64,000 nucleotides of DNA from Blastococcus sp. TF02-8 (GTDB lineage Bacteria; Actinomycetota; Actinomycetes; Mycobacteriales; Geodermatophilaceae): positions 124,001 through 188,000 of the forward strand of contig NZ_QOHK01000003.1 of assembly GCF_003319175.1 (NCBI RefSeq), given 5' to 3'. Shown here in pieces: positions 63,738 through 64,000 of this stretch (position 1 is its first letter; the number at the start of each line of letters is the position of its first letter). The notes below the pieces were generated by a model that was not told the origin of the DNA, searched no databases, and was given only the letters and a program-made list of their open reading frames with translations. The translations under genes and the position numbers were made by a program.

Positions 63738-64000
63738 GTGATCTTCGAACCCAGAGCCGCCGACCTCGACCTGGTCGACGTCGAGAACGCCCTGCTGCGC
63801 GCCGCCCTCGGCGACTACTCCGACGAGGCCGCGATCCTCCTGCTGATCACCTCCGGCCACTGGCTACCGCAACTGCAGCACGCCGGACTGATCACCCTCG
63901 ACGGGAACGTCGACGGCGAGGGACTGTGGGCCCACATCGCCTGGCCCGACCTCGACGCGGCCGTTCGCATCGGCACCGTCACCGGCAGAAGCAGTGACCA
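63738..64000 (+). CDS. Hypothetical element protein, 5' part (runs off window)
   Basis: GTG 63738 behind AAAGGAGAA. 87 codons are visible to the window edge without a stop. Segments such as VDVENALLRAALGDYSDEAA and ILLLITSGHWLPQLQHAGL are of a type seen in small uncharacterised proteins of actinobacterial mobile elements. No function is assigned. It is separated from the parB-like gene by 261 bp in which I see nothing convincing. Confidence 0.6.
   Translation, partial: MIFEPRAADLDLVDVENALLRAALGDYSDEAAILLLITSGHWLPQLQHAGLITLDGNVDGEGLWAHIAWPDLDAAVRIGTVTGRSSD

Noticed and set aside
61494..63860. 788-codon minus-strand frame opposite the parB-like gene
   Set aside because: Shadow of the ParB-like frame, glycine/valine-rich, no start context.

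Overview
The window is about 64 kb of very GC-rich actinobacterial DNA with dense, mostly intact single-copy genes. Several features suggest a member of the Geodermatophilaceae or a close relative: GC content in the seventies, a kgd-type 2-oxoglutarate decarboxylase, a nickel superoxide dismutase, and a SigR/RsrA pair followed by a TB7.3-like biotin carrier, PdtaS and WhiB1. Family placement is inference. From rsgA and aroA through an SRAP protein, sigR-rsrA, the biotin carrier and pdtaS to whiB1, gene order resembles the Mycobacterium tuberculosis Rv3228c-Rv3219 region as I recall it.

Layout. 1-4.2 kb: the 3' end of a UPF0182 membrane protein, then two identical initiator tRNA genes in 125-bp perfect direct repeats that bracket an unknown gene and a class V aminotransferase. 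4.3-6.7 kb: a P450 with its ferredoxin, an acetyltransferase-like protein and a VOC protein. 6.8-12.8 kb: methionine aminopeptidase, a CBS-CGL pair for reverse transsulfuration, an aldo/keto reductase coupled to a xylulokinase, and a small protein. 12.8-18.1 kb: hisN, a DUF2087 regulator, rsgA, aroA and an aldehyde dehydrogenase. 18.2-26.7 kb: SRAP, YbaK deacylase, the SigR thiol-stress module with a SigR-type promoter in front of it, ribosomal protein bL37, a degenerate biotin carboxylase beside a stand-alone biotin carrier, PdtaS, WhiB1, a lipid kinase and a membrane protein.

26.7-39.6 kb: HAD phosphatase, psd-pssA-acetyltransferase operon, divergent sodN/sodX, a hexose epimerase, malic enzyme, a free-standing LAGLIDADG protein, and a probable reactive-sulfur operon (MBL-rhodanese, TauE/SafE, MMPL, small zinc protein). 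That operon is divergent from a CstR-like repressor, with two matching GC-rich palindromes between them. 39.6-57.4 kb: kgd, ankyrin protein, ABC exporter, stress protein, adenylate cyclase, ABC-F protein, MFS transporter, a PHA-synthase-like operon with an acyl-CoA ligase, SDR, alpha/beta hydrolase and zinc alcohol dehydrogenase.

57.5-64 kb: the left end of an integrated mobile element. Its edge is the 3' half of a tRNA-Arg(CCG) gene, whose 5' half is replaced by unrelated sequence. Beyond it lie helically phased 11-bp iterons, a frameshifted gene, a hypothetical HTH protein, an excisionase-like protein, a 1-kb non-coding stretch with DnaA-box-like inverted repeats and a nested palindrome, then ArdC-like and ParB-like genes and the start of another small gene. 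No integrase is visible; it and the intact tRNA-Arg would be expected beyond the right end.

All product names come from reading motifs and family resemblance by eye; no database search was run.
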